Assembly: GCA_050176585.1 (NCBI GenBank)
Contig: JBFXHX010000048.1
Location: 1-24,098, forward strand
Source: CAYYWP01 sp050176585
Lineage (GTDB): Bacteria; Desulfobacterota; Binatia; HRBIN30; CADEER01
Direction of reading: 5' to 3'
Length of the DNA stretch: 24,098 nt
The translations under genes and the position numbers were made by a program. Below are positions 8,096 through 15,321 of this stretch, piece by piece. The stretch's first letter is position 1. Each line of letters starts with the position of its first letter. Under the pieces are notes generated by a model, which saw only the letters and a list, made by a program, of their open reading frames with translations, was not told the DNA's origin and did not search any database.

Positions 8096-9612
8096 CGCGC
8101 ATCTCCATGGGCTTGAAGCTCGGAGGCGCAGAGCGCGATGAGCGCGTCGCGGCCGAATCCGCCGCCGAACAGCAACAAACGGGCAGCCTCTTCGCGCTGC
8201 AAGAGGTGGAGCGCTTGTCGGAGCTCCCGCCGGGCCGTGTCGCGGTCTCCGTCTTTTCGGGCGAGTAGGCCCAGGTGGAGGCGCGGCATGGCGAACGCGG
8301 GATCGAGATAGATCGCTACTTGGTCGTGCTCCGCCGCCTCGCGCCGGTCCCCTTCCGCCTCGCAGCACAGCGCCAGCACGTAGTGGGCACCCGCGCTCAA
8401 CTCGTCCATGGCGAGCAGTCGCGCGCAGGCGGCCTTGGCGTTGGCCAACTGTCCGCTGTGGGTCAGCAGCACCGCCTCCAGCATGAGCACGTCTGGATCG
8501 CTCGCCGATTCCGAGGGGAGGCCGCGGACGACCTCGAGCGCCGCCTGAAAGCGCTCCCGCGAGAGGAGCTCGAACGCGCTGCCGAGGTCCGGCTTGGCGC
8601 GCAGCGCGGCCACGCCCACCGCGCCCGGCGCCTCTGCCAGCGCGTGGATCCGCGCCGCGGCGCGGTGGATGACATCGATCCAGGACGCCGCGCCGGTGAC
8701 CACCGCGGGCAGCTCGGACGCGAGGTGGCGGGGGGTGGAGCCACACTCGGTCCAGTGCGCCGCCGCGGCCTCGATCGCGCCCTTGCGCTGATAGCAGAAC
8801 GCGCCGTGCGCGTGCCGGAGATGAAAGTCTTGAGACAGCCCGCGCAGTGTCTCCGCATATCCGAGGAACAGGTATCCGCCGGGGGCGAGCGAGCGGGTGA
8901 TGCGCCCGATGAGCGCGCGCGCGTTCTCCGGGGTGAAATACATGATGACGTTGCGACAAAAGATCACGTCGTAGAATTCGGCCTGCCACAGCTCGGGGTC
9001 GTCTTGGGCCAGATTCCGCTGCTCGAAGCGCACGGCTCCACGGACCGCATCGTCCAGCACGAACTCGCGCCCTTCTTGGCGGAACCAGTTGCGTTGCTCA
9101 GCAGGCGTCTCGCGCAATGCCCAATCCGTGAACCGGGCGCGCCGGGCGCGCTCGAGCATGGTGGGATTGAGGTCGACGGCGCGCACCGAAAGGTCCCAAG
9201 ATGCGTCCGGAACATTCTCGCGTGCGATCACGGCCAGTGAGTACGCCTCGTCACCCGACGCGCAGCCGGCCGAGAGCAAGCGCAAGCACCGGCGCGCCTG
9301 TTGCGCGCGAAAGCGCTCCGGCAATGCGAGCTGGGCGAGCGCGTGAAACTGCTCGATATTCCTGAAGAAGTACGTCTCCGGAACGGTCAACTCCTGCGCC
9401 AGCGCGCCGTGCTCTTCTGCGCTCGGCGCGCGCTCGAGCCGGGCCAGATAGGCGCTCGCGTCCACGGCGTTCGCCGCGAGCCGGTGCCGCAGCACGTCGG
9501 CCAGGAAGCCGAGCTTGGCGTCCTCGAAGAACAACCCCAATTGGCGTCCGACGAGGTCCCGAAACCGCTCAACCTCGTCCGATGCATCATCTGCCGGATC
9601 GACCAGCGCCAT
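8092..9612 (-). CDS. cheR: CheR methyltransferase with C-terminal TPR-like helical domain (WspC/FrzF-like)
   Basis: This 506-residue enzyme methylates receptor glutamates with S-adenosylmethionine. I chose ATG 9610-9612 because it opens the CheR N-terminal helical domain (EVERFRDLVGRQLGLFFEDA); residues encoded further upstream read as an antisense shadow of cheW. The SAM domain shows LSAGCASGDEAYSLAVIA (the G-x-S/A-G-x-E-x-YS motif) and YDVIFCRNVIMYFTPENA. The C-terminal 160-170 residues are alpha-helical repeats resembling tetratricopeptides (DVLMLEAVLLTHSGQLANAK, then AHYVLALCCEAEGDRREAAE). TPR-tailed CheR proteins occur in Wsp and Frz systems, where the tail controls access to the receptor. 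The gene overlaps the upstream cheW by 26 bases and the downstream cheW by an ATGA. No strong ribosome site is seen, which suggests translational coupling. Confidence 0.93.
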   Translation of the reverse strand: MALVDPADDASDEVERFRDLVGRQLGLFFEDAKLGFLADVLRHRLAANAVDASAYLARLERAPSAEEHGALAQELTVPETYFFRNIEQFHALAQLALPERFRAQQARRCLRLLSAGCASGDEAYSLAVIARENVPDASWDLSVRAVDLNPTMLERARRARFTDWALRETPAEQRNWFRQEGREFVLDDAVRGAVRFEQRNLAQDDPELWQAEFYDVIFCRNVIMYFTPENARALIGRITRSLAPGGYLFLGYAETLRGLSQDFHLRHAHGAFCYQRKGAIEAAAAHWTECGSTPRHLASELPAVVTGAASWIDVIHRAAARIHALAEAPGAVGVAALRAKPDLGSAFELLSRERFQAALEVVRGLPSESASDPDVLMLEAVLLTHSGQLANAKAACARLLAMDELSAGAHYVLALCCEAEGDRREAAEHDQVAIYLDPAFAMPRLHLGLLARKDGDRDTARRELRQALHLLQREEAARLLLFGGGFGRDALIALCASELQAHGDAR

Positions 9613-10072
9613 CAGGAAATGGACCGGTCCTCTCCACGGCCTCGAACACTGCGTTCGGAAGAATGCGCGTACTGCTGAGCACGAACAGCAGCTCGGCATC
9701 GAGCGAGCCGACGGTGTCGACGACATCTCCGGCGGCGTCGGCGAGCAAAGGTGGAAGCGCGTGCACGGAGTCCGGCGCCATCGCGCGGACGCCGAGCACC
9801 GCATCGACCGCGAAGGCCACCTGGCGATCGCCCGTTCGCACTGTCACGAATCGTTTGGCTTGCGCCCGCCGCGCGCTGAGCAGTTGGCCCATGTCGACGA
9901 GCGGTACCGGAACGCCGCGGATGATCGTCATCCCGAGGACAAACGGCGGGGCCCCGGCCACGGGCTCGGCCGGGAGCGGCCGCAGGACTTCGATGACATT
10001 ATTTAGCGGCACGGCGCAGAGTTGCCCCTGCACGGCGCACACGAGGAATAGATCCGGCCCCCCATCAGTCAT
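9587..10072 (-). CDS. cheW: CheW-type adaptor, first gene of the chemosensory operon (WspB-like position)
   Basis: The 161-residue protein from ATG 10070-10072 consists of little more than one CheW domain: DLFLVCAVQGQLCAVPLNNV, then IEVLRPLPAEPV, PPFVLGMTIIRGVPVPLVDM and VAFAVDAVLGVRAM. CheW domains link receptors to CheA. An ATG at 10093 in the same frame would add seven residues; neither candidate has a good ribosome site. It is the promoter-proximal gene: the next gene upstream, cysS, is also on the minus strand but ends more than 330 bases away. The last about nine codons overlap the start of cheR. Confidence 0.9.
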   Translation of the reverse strand: MTDGGPDLFLVCAVQGQLCAVPLNNVIEVLRPLPAEPVAGAPPFVLGMTIIRGVPVPLVDMGQLLSARRAQAKRFVTVRTGDRQVAFAVDAVLGVRAMAPDSVHALPPLLADAAGDVVDTVGSLDAELLFVLSSTRILPNAVFEAVERTGPFPDGAGRSGR

Positions 10073-10409
10073 GTGCGCGGCGCAAACCGCCATACATCGG
10101 AGCTGAGTGCAAGCGCGAATTTGGGCTGGCCACTTTGCTTCTCGACTAGGGTCTGATGTTCGGCCGATGAGCGAAGCCACAGCGGCTGACCAGCTGGGCG
10201 CCAACGGCCGGCAACGGCGCTGGTGCCCCCAAGCCGGTTCACTGCGCCGGCCGAGCTCACTGCTGGATCAGGTGCCCGGGCGCTCGCACCGCTCCGCGGC
10301 GCGGCCGAGACCGGGACGTGCGCGCTAGGCGACGGCGCAGCCCTGGCGCCGAGAAACGGCCCGTCGCGCGTGGCGCAGGGTTATCGCAGTCGCGCTTCGC
10401 CGCTGTGGC
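10073..10409 (-). promoter_or_regulatory. Leader region upstream of the chemosensory operon; no clear promoter
   Basis: This 337-base gap separates the end of cysS from the first cheW, both on the minus strand. It should carry the operon promoter, but I find no convincing -35/-10 pair or sigma-54 box. A short GGCGC/GCGCC stem with a 7-base loop (10334-10350) sits just downstream of cysS and has no T tract, so at best it is a weak terminator. No ORF, tRNA or repeat is supported. Confidence 0.4.
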
Positions 10410-11834
10410 TCAGCGCTCGATTTTCCACGTGGTGCCGTGCGGGCCGTCTTCCAGCACGACGCCCTGCGCTTTGAGCTCGGCGCGGATTGCGTCGGCGCGT
10501 TTGAAATCGCGCCCGGCCCGCGCGGCGGCGCGTTCGGCGATCATGCGCTCGATTTCGGCTGGGGCGAGCGCGCGGTCGGCGACGCGGCGTGCCTTGTCGC
10601 GCTCGAGATATACACGCGGCTCCTCCTGAGCGACGCCGAGCACCTCGGCAATCGCGCCGATTGCGGCGCGGAGCGCGGCGGCTTCGGGCCATTGGCGCGC
10701 GTCGACCTCGCGGTTCAGCGCGCGCACGGCATCGAACAGGGTGGCGAGGCCGCGCGCGGTATTGAAGTCCTCATCCATGCCGTCGCGGAACTCGCCGAGC
10801 ACGCGGTCGCGCGCCCCGCTGTCCGCTTCGACCGGGTTGGCGGCCAGCGCGTCATCGGCGCGCGCCAGCGATTCGTACACGCGGTCCAGCGTGCGCTTGC
10901 TCTCGAGCAGGCGGTCGGGCTGAAAATCGAGCGGGCCGCGATAATGGGTGCCGAGCACGAGCAGGCGCAGCGCCTCGCCGCCCACCTGCTCGGCGGCATC
11001 GGCCACGGTCAAGACGTTGCCGAGCGATTTGGACATCTTCTCGGTGCCGAAGTTGACCATGCCGTTGTGCAACCAGTAGCGCGCCAACTCGCTGCCCGTC
11101 GCGCCTTCGCTCTGCGCGATTTCGTTCTCGTGGTGGGGGAAGATCAGATCGTTGCCGCCGCCGTGAATGTCAAACGGCTGGCCGAGATACTTGCTCGCCA
11201 TCGCGGAACATTCGATGTGCCAACCCGGCCGGCCGGCGCCCCACGGGCTCTCCCACGCCGGCTCGCCCGGCTTGCTCGCCTTCCACAAGGCGAAGTCCAT
11301 CGGGTGCCGCTTGCGGTCGCCGACCTCGATGCGCGCCCCGGCGAGCATGTCATCGAGCTTGCGCCCCGACAGCTGGCCGTACGACGCGTAGCGATCGACG
11401 GCGAAGTAGACGTCGCCATCCGCGGCGTAGGCGAGCCCTTTGGCTTCGAGCGCGCGGATGAGCGCGATCATCTCGCCGATGTGCTCGGTCGCTTTCGGTT
11501 CCACCTGGGGGCGCGCGCATCCGAGCAGCCGCATGTCTTCAACGAACGCGGCGATGTTTGCCTCGGAGACCTCCCGCGCCGACAACCCGCGCTCGATCCC
11601 GCGCTGGATGATCTTGTCGTCCACGTCGGTGAAATTCCGTACGAAGGTCACCTCGTACCCCAGAAAGCGCAAATATCGGTAGATCACGTCGAAGCTGACC
11701 AGCGCGCGCGCGTGCCCGATGTGCGAGCGGTCGTAGACCGTCACCCCGCAGACGTACATGCCCACCTTGCCGGGCCGCAGCGGGACGAACTCCTCGAGCT
11801 GACCGGTGAGGGTGTTGTGAACGCGTAGCGGCAT
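10410..11834 (-). CDS. cysS: Cysteine--tRNA ligase
   Basis: The enzyme charges tRNA-Cys with cysteine in the cytoplasm. It has 474 residues, the normal length. The class I signature HIGH lies in VYDRSHIGHARALVSFDVIY and the second ATP motif in GTEKMSKSLGNVL. Zinc ligands expected for CysRS are visible: Cys in MYVCGVTVYD, Cys in WHIECSAMASKYLG and the His residues in LIFPHHENEIAQSE. The NFTDVDDKI motif is also intact. The C-terminal helical and anticodon-binding part (about 330-474) is complete. ATG 11834 is the natural start (MPLRVHNTLTGQ); no strong ribosome site precedes it. It lies 102 bases downstream of acs on the same strand and could be read through from it, but the functions are unrelated. 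Confidence 0.97.
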   Translation of the reverse strand: MPLRVHNTLTGQLEEFVPLRPGKVGMYVCGVTVYDRSHIGHARALVSFDVIYRYLRFLGYEVTFVRNFTDVDDKIIQRGIERGLSAREVSEANIAAFVEDMRLLGCARPQVEPKATEHIGEMIALIRALEAKGLAYAADGDVYFAVDRYASYGQLSGRKLDDMLAGARIEVGDRKRHPMDFALWKASKPGEPAWESPWGAGRPGWHIECSAMASKYLGQPFDIHGGGNDLIFPHHENEIAQSEGATGSELARYWLHNGMVNFGTEKMSKSLGNVLTVADAAEQVGGEALRLLVLGTHYRGPLDFQPDRLLESKRTLDRVYESLARADDALAANPVEADSGARDRVLGEFRDGMDEDFNTARGLATLFDAVRALNREVDARQWPEAAALRAAIGAIAEVLGVAQEEPRVYLERDKARRVADRALAPAEIERMIAERAAARAGRDFKRADAIRAELKAQGVVLEDGPHGTTWKIER

Positions 11835-11887
11835 GTGCGTGGACGTCGGTGCGGTCGGGTCGCGGGCCGCGGTTGCGCGGACGGTGT

Positions 11888-11909
11888 CAGCTCACCCTAA
11901 CAGCTCACC
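11888..11909. repeat. Tandem direct repeat CAGCTCACC x2, period 13
   Basis: The 9-base word CAGCTCACC occurs at 11888-11896 and again at 11901-11909, separated by CTAA, in the 102-base gap between acs and cysS. A 13-base period is a little over one helical turn, so this could be a regulator site or an accident of base composition. Confidence 0.35.
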
Positions 11910-11936
11910 GCGCAACAGCCAGCCGCCTCCCGATCG

Positions 11937-13883
11937 CTATTCCTCGTCCTCCCGCAGGCGAGCGAGGACGGACAGATCCTCGAGTGTCGTGGTGTCGCCG
12001 AGGGTCTCCTTCCCCGAGGCGATATCGCGCAGCAGGCGGCGCATGATCTTGCCGCTCCGGGTCTTGGGCAGCGTCTCGGCATGCCGCAGGTCGTCCGGGC
12101 GGGCGAAGGCACCGATCTCTTTGGCCACGTGGTCGCGCAGCTGCTTTTCGAGCTCCTTGCTCCAGTGGTACCCCGCTTCGAGGCTGACGAACGCGGCGAT
12201 CGCCTGGCCCTTGATCTCGTCGGGGCGGCCGACCACCGCGGCCTCGGCGACGGCGCGATGGCTGACCAGCGCGCTCTCGACCTCCATCGTGCCGAGCCGA
12301 TGGCCGGAGACGTTCACCACGTCGTCGATGCGGCCCATGATCCAGTAGTACCCATCTTCGTCCCGGCGCGCGCCGTCGCCGGTGAAGTACACACCCGGAA
12401 TCTGGCTCCAGTACTGCTGCTGATAGCGCTCCGGGTCGCCGTAGATGGTGCGCAGCATGCCGGGCCACGGCCGCGTGATGACCAGGAAGCCGCCCTCGTT
12501 CGTGCCGACCGGCTGTCCATCGCGGGTGCGGATGTCGACCTCGATACCTGGAAACGGCCGCGTGCCCGAACCGGGCTTCGTCGGGGTCGCGCCCGGGAGC
12601 GGCGTGATCAGAATGCCGCCCGTCTCAGTCTGCCACCAGGTGTCGACGATCGGGCAGCGGTCTTTCCCGATCTCGCGCCGGTACCAGATCCAGGCTTCCG
12701 GATTGATGGGCTCGCCGACCGAGCCGAGGAGGCGCAAGCGGTCGAGGCGGTGTTTGCGCGGCCACTCCGCACCCCATTTCATGAACGAGCGAATCGCGGT
12801 CGGCGCCGTGTACAAGATGCTCACGCCGTACTTGTCGATGATGCGCCACAACCGGTCGGGCTCGGGCCAGTTCGGCGCCCCCTCGTACATGACGGTCGTC
12901 GCGCCGTTGGCGAGAATGCCGTAGATCGCGTAGCTGTGGCCGGTGACCCAGCCGATGTCGGCGGTGCAGAAATAGGTGTCGTCGTCCTTCAGGTCGAAGA
13001 CCCACTTGCTGGTCGCGTACGTGTGCACCATGAAGCCGCCGGTGGTGTGGACGACGCCCTTCGGCTTCCCCGTGGTGCCGCTGGTGTAGAGGATGAACAG
13101 CGGGTGCTCGGCATCGAGCGGCGCGCACGCGCCCACGTCGCTCGCGTGCTCCATCAGCTCGTGCCACCAGTGATCGCGGCCTTCCACCATCGAGACCGGT
13201 TGTCCGGTGCGCCGGACGACGACGACCCGCTCGACCGACGGCGTCTGTTGCAGCGCGTCGTCGACGTTCGCCTTCAGGGCAACGACTCCGCCGCGGCGGT
13301 AGCCGCCGTCGGCGGTGATCACCACCTTCGCCTGCGCATCGTTCATGCGGTCGCGTAGCGCCTCCGCGCTGAAACCGCCGAATACGACGCTGTGGGTGGC
13401 TCCGATGCGCGCACAGGCCAGCATCGCGACCGCGGCCTCTGGAATCATCGGCAGGTAGATGCCGACGCGGTCGCCCTCGACCACGCCGAGCCCCTTCAGC
13501 ACGTTGGCGAACTGCGTCACCTCGCGTTGCAAATCCGCGTAGGTCAACACGCGGCTGTCGCCCGGCTCGCCCTCCCAGATGATCGCCGCCTTGTTGCGGC
13601 GGGCGCCGGCGACGTGGCGGTCGACGCAGTTGTAGGCCAGGTTCGTGCGCCCGCCGACGAACCATTTTGCGAACGGCGGTGTCCACTCCAGTACGCGTTC
13701 CCACGGTGTGAACCAGTGCAGCTCTTTCGCGAGGCCGGCCCAGAACGCCTCGGGATCGCGCGCGGCTTCGGCCCGAATCCGCTCGAGCTGCTCCTCGCTG
13801 CCGATGTGCGCGGCGGCGCTGAACGATTCGGGAGGTGGGAAGACGCGCTCTTCTTTCAGCACGGACTGGATTTGATCGGACAT
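11937..13883 (-). CDS. acs: Acetate--CoA ligase (acetyl-CoA synthetase)
   Basis: The enzyme makes acetyl-CoA from acetate, ATP and CoA through acetyl-AMP. It has 648 residues from ATG 13881-13883, chosen for the GAGGAG ribosome site 7 bases upstream and because MSDQIQSVLKEERVFPPP is the usual N-terminus; the longer frame upstream is not supported. The adenylate-forming signatures are complete: LFILYTSGTTGKPKGVVHT, DTWWQTETGG, YFTGDGARRDEDGYYWIMG and GRIDDVVNVSGHRLGTMEVE. The catalytic lysine near the C-terminus (LPKTRSGKIMRRLLR) is the residue that protein acetyltransferases modify in many bacteria to switch the enzyme off (family knowledge). It is probably transcribed alone or with cysS. The alternatives propionyl- or acetoacetyl-CoA synthetase fit less well. 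Confidence 0.96.
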   Translation of the reverse strand: MSDQIQSVLKEERVFPPPESFSAAAHIGSEEQLERIRAEAARDPEAFWAGLAKELHWFTPWERVLEWTPPFAKWFVGGRTNLAYNCVDRHVAGARRNKAAIIWEGEPGDSRVLTYADLQREVTQFANVLKGLGVVEGDRVGIYLPMIPEAAVAMLACARIGATHSVVFGGFSAEALRDRMNDAQAKVVITADGGYRRGGVVALKANVDDALQQTPSVERVVVVRRTGQPVSMVEGRDHWWHELMEHASDVGACAPLDAEHPLFILYTSGTTGKPKGVVHTTGGFMVHTYATSKWVFDLKDDDTYFCTADIGWVTGHSYAIYGILANGATTVMYEGAPNWPEPDRLWRIIDKYGVSILYTAPTAIRSFMKWGAEWPRKHRLDRLRLLGSVGEPINPEAWIWYRREIGKDRCPIVDTWWQTETGGILITPLPGATPTKPGSGTRPFPGIEVDIRTRDGQPVGTNEGGFLVITRPWPGMLRTIYGDPERYQQQYWSQIPGVYFTGDGARRDEDGYYWIMGRIDDVVNVSGHRLGTMEVESALVSHRAVAEAAVVGRPDEIKGQAIAAFVSLEAGYHWSKELEKQLRDHVAKEIGAFARPDDLRHAETLPKTRSGKIMRRLLRDIASGKETLGDTTTLEDLSVLARLREDEE

Positions 13884-14011
13884 GACTCGCTCCTCATTCG
13901 TCGCAGGCACCGAGGCCACTCGCTTCCACCAGCAGCACCCCGTGCCGCCGCGGGAACCGGGGGCTGCGCCGTGCCCCTCGGCTTCTCGCCGGATCCTCTC
14001 GTGGATCACCT

Positions 14012-14040
14012 GCGTAGTGGTTACTCCCGGCGAGTGTCAA
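14012..14040 (-). promoter_or_regulatory. Possible sigma-70-type promoter for acs
   Basis: On the minus strand a perfect -35 hexamer TTGACA (14040-14035) is followed 17 bases later by CTACGC (14017-14012), a poor -10. It lies about 130 bases upstream of the acs start codon. The -35 match is good but the -10 is weak, so this is tentative. Confidence 0.3.
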
Positions 14041-14063
14041 CGCGAGGTACGCGGGCGCGAGAT

Positions 14064-14077
14064 CCGGTGATCACCGG
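14064..14077. repeat. 14-base perfect palindrome upstream of acs
   Basis: CCGGTGATCACCGG is a perfect palindrome and directly abuts a second, longer palindrome. It lies in the gap between the 3' end of the MetE-type gene and acs, about 24 bases upstream of the candidate acs -35. It could be a dimeric regulator site. Confidence 0.45.
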
Positions 14078-14103
14078 CCGGGCCGCGGCGCCGCGGCCCG
14101 GCC
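14076..14103 (-). terminator. 28-base GC palindrome, likely hairpin after the MetE-type gene
   Basis: The 28 bases form a perfect inverted repeat centred at 14089/14090 and made entirely of G and C. On the minus strand it starts 28 bases after the stop of the MetE-type gene, where a terminator is expected. There is no T tract, so termination would have to be by stem alone or factor-assisted. Confidence 0.45.
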
Positions 14104-14130
14104 CTCGCGGCGCATTGCTCGCCGTACCGC

Positions 14131-15153
14131 TTACCTCGCCTCCGCGCGCAGGATGGCAGCGGCCTCCACCATGGCGCGCATCTTGCCGTCCGCGATGTCG
14201 CGCGGCAGGTACTTCATCCCGCAGTCTGGCGCCAGGATGACGTGCTCGGGCTTCACGTATTGCAAGGCGCGCCGGATGCGGTCGGCGACCGTCTGCGGGC
14301 TTTCCACAGCGGGGTCGGACAGATCGATGCAGCCGACCATGATCTGCTTACCCGGGAGCTCCGCCAGCACGGCACAGTCCAGCCCTGATTGCGCCGTCTC
14401 GAGCGAGATCTGCTGGCAGGTGCACCCGGCGAGCTCGGGCAGGAAGGAGTAGCCGCTCGGCCGCACATGGATGATCGCGGCATAGCCGAAGCAGATGTGG
14501 ACCGCGGTGGTACCCGGTGCGCCTTCCAGCGCGCGGTTGAGCGCCTTCAAGCCGTACTGCCGCGCCTTTTCTGGCCGCGCCTGCATGTACGGCTCGTCGA
14601 CCTGGACGATGTCGGCGCCGGCGGCGAACAAGTCCCGAATCTCCTCGTTCACCGCCGCGGCGTAGTCCATCGCCGCCGCTTCCTCGCTGGGGTAGTAATC
14701 GTTCTGGGCCTGCTGCGACATCGTGAAAGGGCCCGGCACGGTGATCTTCACCATGCGTCCGGTGTGGGCGCGCAGAAACTTCAGGTCCTCGACTTCCACC
14801 GGGCGCAAGCGCTTGATCGGCCCGACGATGCGCGGAACGGGATTCGGGTGACCGGAGCGGTCGAGGGCGGTCCCGGGATTGTCGATGTCGATGCCGGCGA
14901 GCGCGGTCGCGAAGCGGTTGGAGTAGCTCTCGCGCCGGATCTCGCCGTCGGTGATGATGTCGAGACCGGCGTCCTCCTGGGCGCGAATGGCCAGCAGGGT
15001 GGCGTCGCGCTGCGCTTCGTCGAGGAAGGGCTCGGCGACGCGCCAGAGCTCCTTGGCGCGCGTGCGCGGCGGGAACCGACCGGCGAGCTTCTGGCGATCG
15101 ATGAGCCAGTCCGGCTGCGGGTAGCTGCCGACGAGCGTAACGGGGAACAGCAT
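14131..15153 (-). CDS. Core-MetE-type zinc methyltransferase (MetE C-terminal domain only)
   Basis: The 340-residue protein is a single TIM barrel of the cobalamin-independent methionine synthase C-terminal family, starting at ATG 15151-15153 with GGAGG 9 bases upstream. The opening LFPVTLVGSYPQPDWL, the substrate loop GLDIITDGEIRRESY and the VQVDEPYMQ segment are typical. All four expected zinc ligands are present: H219 and C221 (AVHICFGYA), E252 (ISLETAQ) and C311 (APDCGMKYL). Full MetE is about 750 residues with a folate-binding N-terminal half, which is absent here. Short members include folate-independent methionine synthases (Mes families, which take methyl groups from other donors) and epoxyalkane:coenzyme M transferase (family knowledge). 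The thiol substrate and methyl donor are unknown. It is divergent from a Rieske oxygenase gene, 168 bases apart, which hints at a shared pathway. The family is sure, the reaction is not. Confidence 0.88.
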   Translation of the reverse strand: MLFPVTLVGSYPQPDWLIDRQKLAGRFPPRTRAKELWRVAEPFLDEAQRDATLLAIRAQEDAGLDIITDGEIRRESYSNRFATALAGIDIDNPGTALDRSGHPNPVPRIVGPIKRLRPVEVEDLKFLRAHTGRMVKITVPGPFTMSQQAQNDYYPSEEAAAMDYAAAVNEEIRDLFAAGADIVQVDEPYMQARPEKARQYGLKALNRALEGAPGTTAVHICFGYAAIIHVRPSGYSFLPELAGCTCQQISLETAQSGLDCAVLAELPGKQIMVGCIDLSDPAVESPQTVADRIRRALQYVKPEHVILAPDCGMKYLPRDIADGKMRAMVEAAAILRAEAR

Positions 15154-15321
15154 GGCCTCGAACCTCCGCGGCTGGTCGTAGCGTGCGGCGGCGGCGCGAG
15201 TCCAGTCGCTCTGCCCCGCCGGCTCTGGTGACAACCCCCGCCCGCACTCCTGGCTTGCTGGTTGAGACCCGCGGGGTGTAAGAAAATCGGTGGACGTCTA
15301 GCCCTGAAGGAGGACTACACG
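15154..15321. promoter_or_regulatory. Divergent intergenic region between the MetE-type and Rieske genes
   Basis: These 168 bases separate the two divergent start codons and must hold both promoters. Near the Rieske gene there is TTGCTG (15255-15260) with an AT-richer stretch TAAGAAAATC (15279-15288) 18 bases on, a weak promoter-like pair. A CCGCGG-centred inverted repeat (ACCCGCGGGGT, about 15268-15278) lies inside that spacer. Nothing stronger is seen. Confidence 0.3.

Noticed and set aside
7541..8989. CheW as a 482-residue protein with a long N-terminal extension
   Set aside because: The extension reads antiparallel-frame sequence within cheR and is low-complexity; the ATGA overlap at 8092-8095 marks the start.
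10437..11828. 463-codon plus-strand frame opposite cysS
   Set aside because: cysS has all catalytic and zinc motifs; the antisense product has none.
12081..13358. 425-codon plus-strand frame opposite acs
   Set aside because: Antisense to an intact acs; composition typical of shadow frames.
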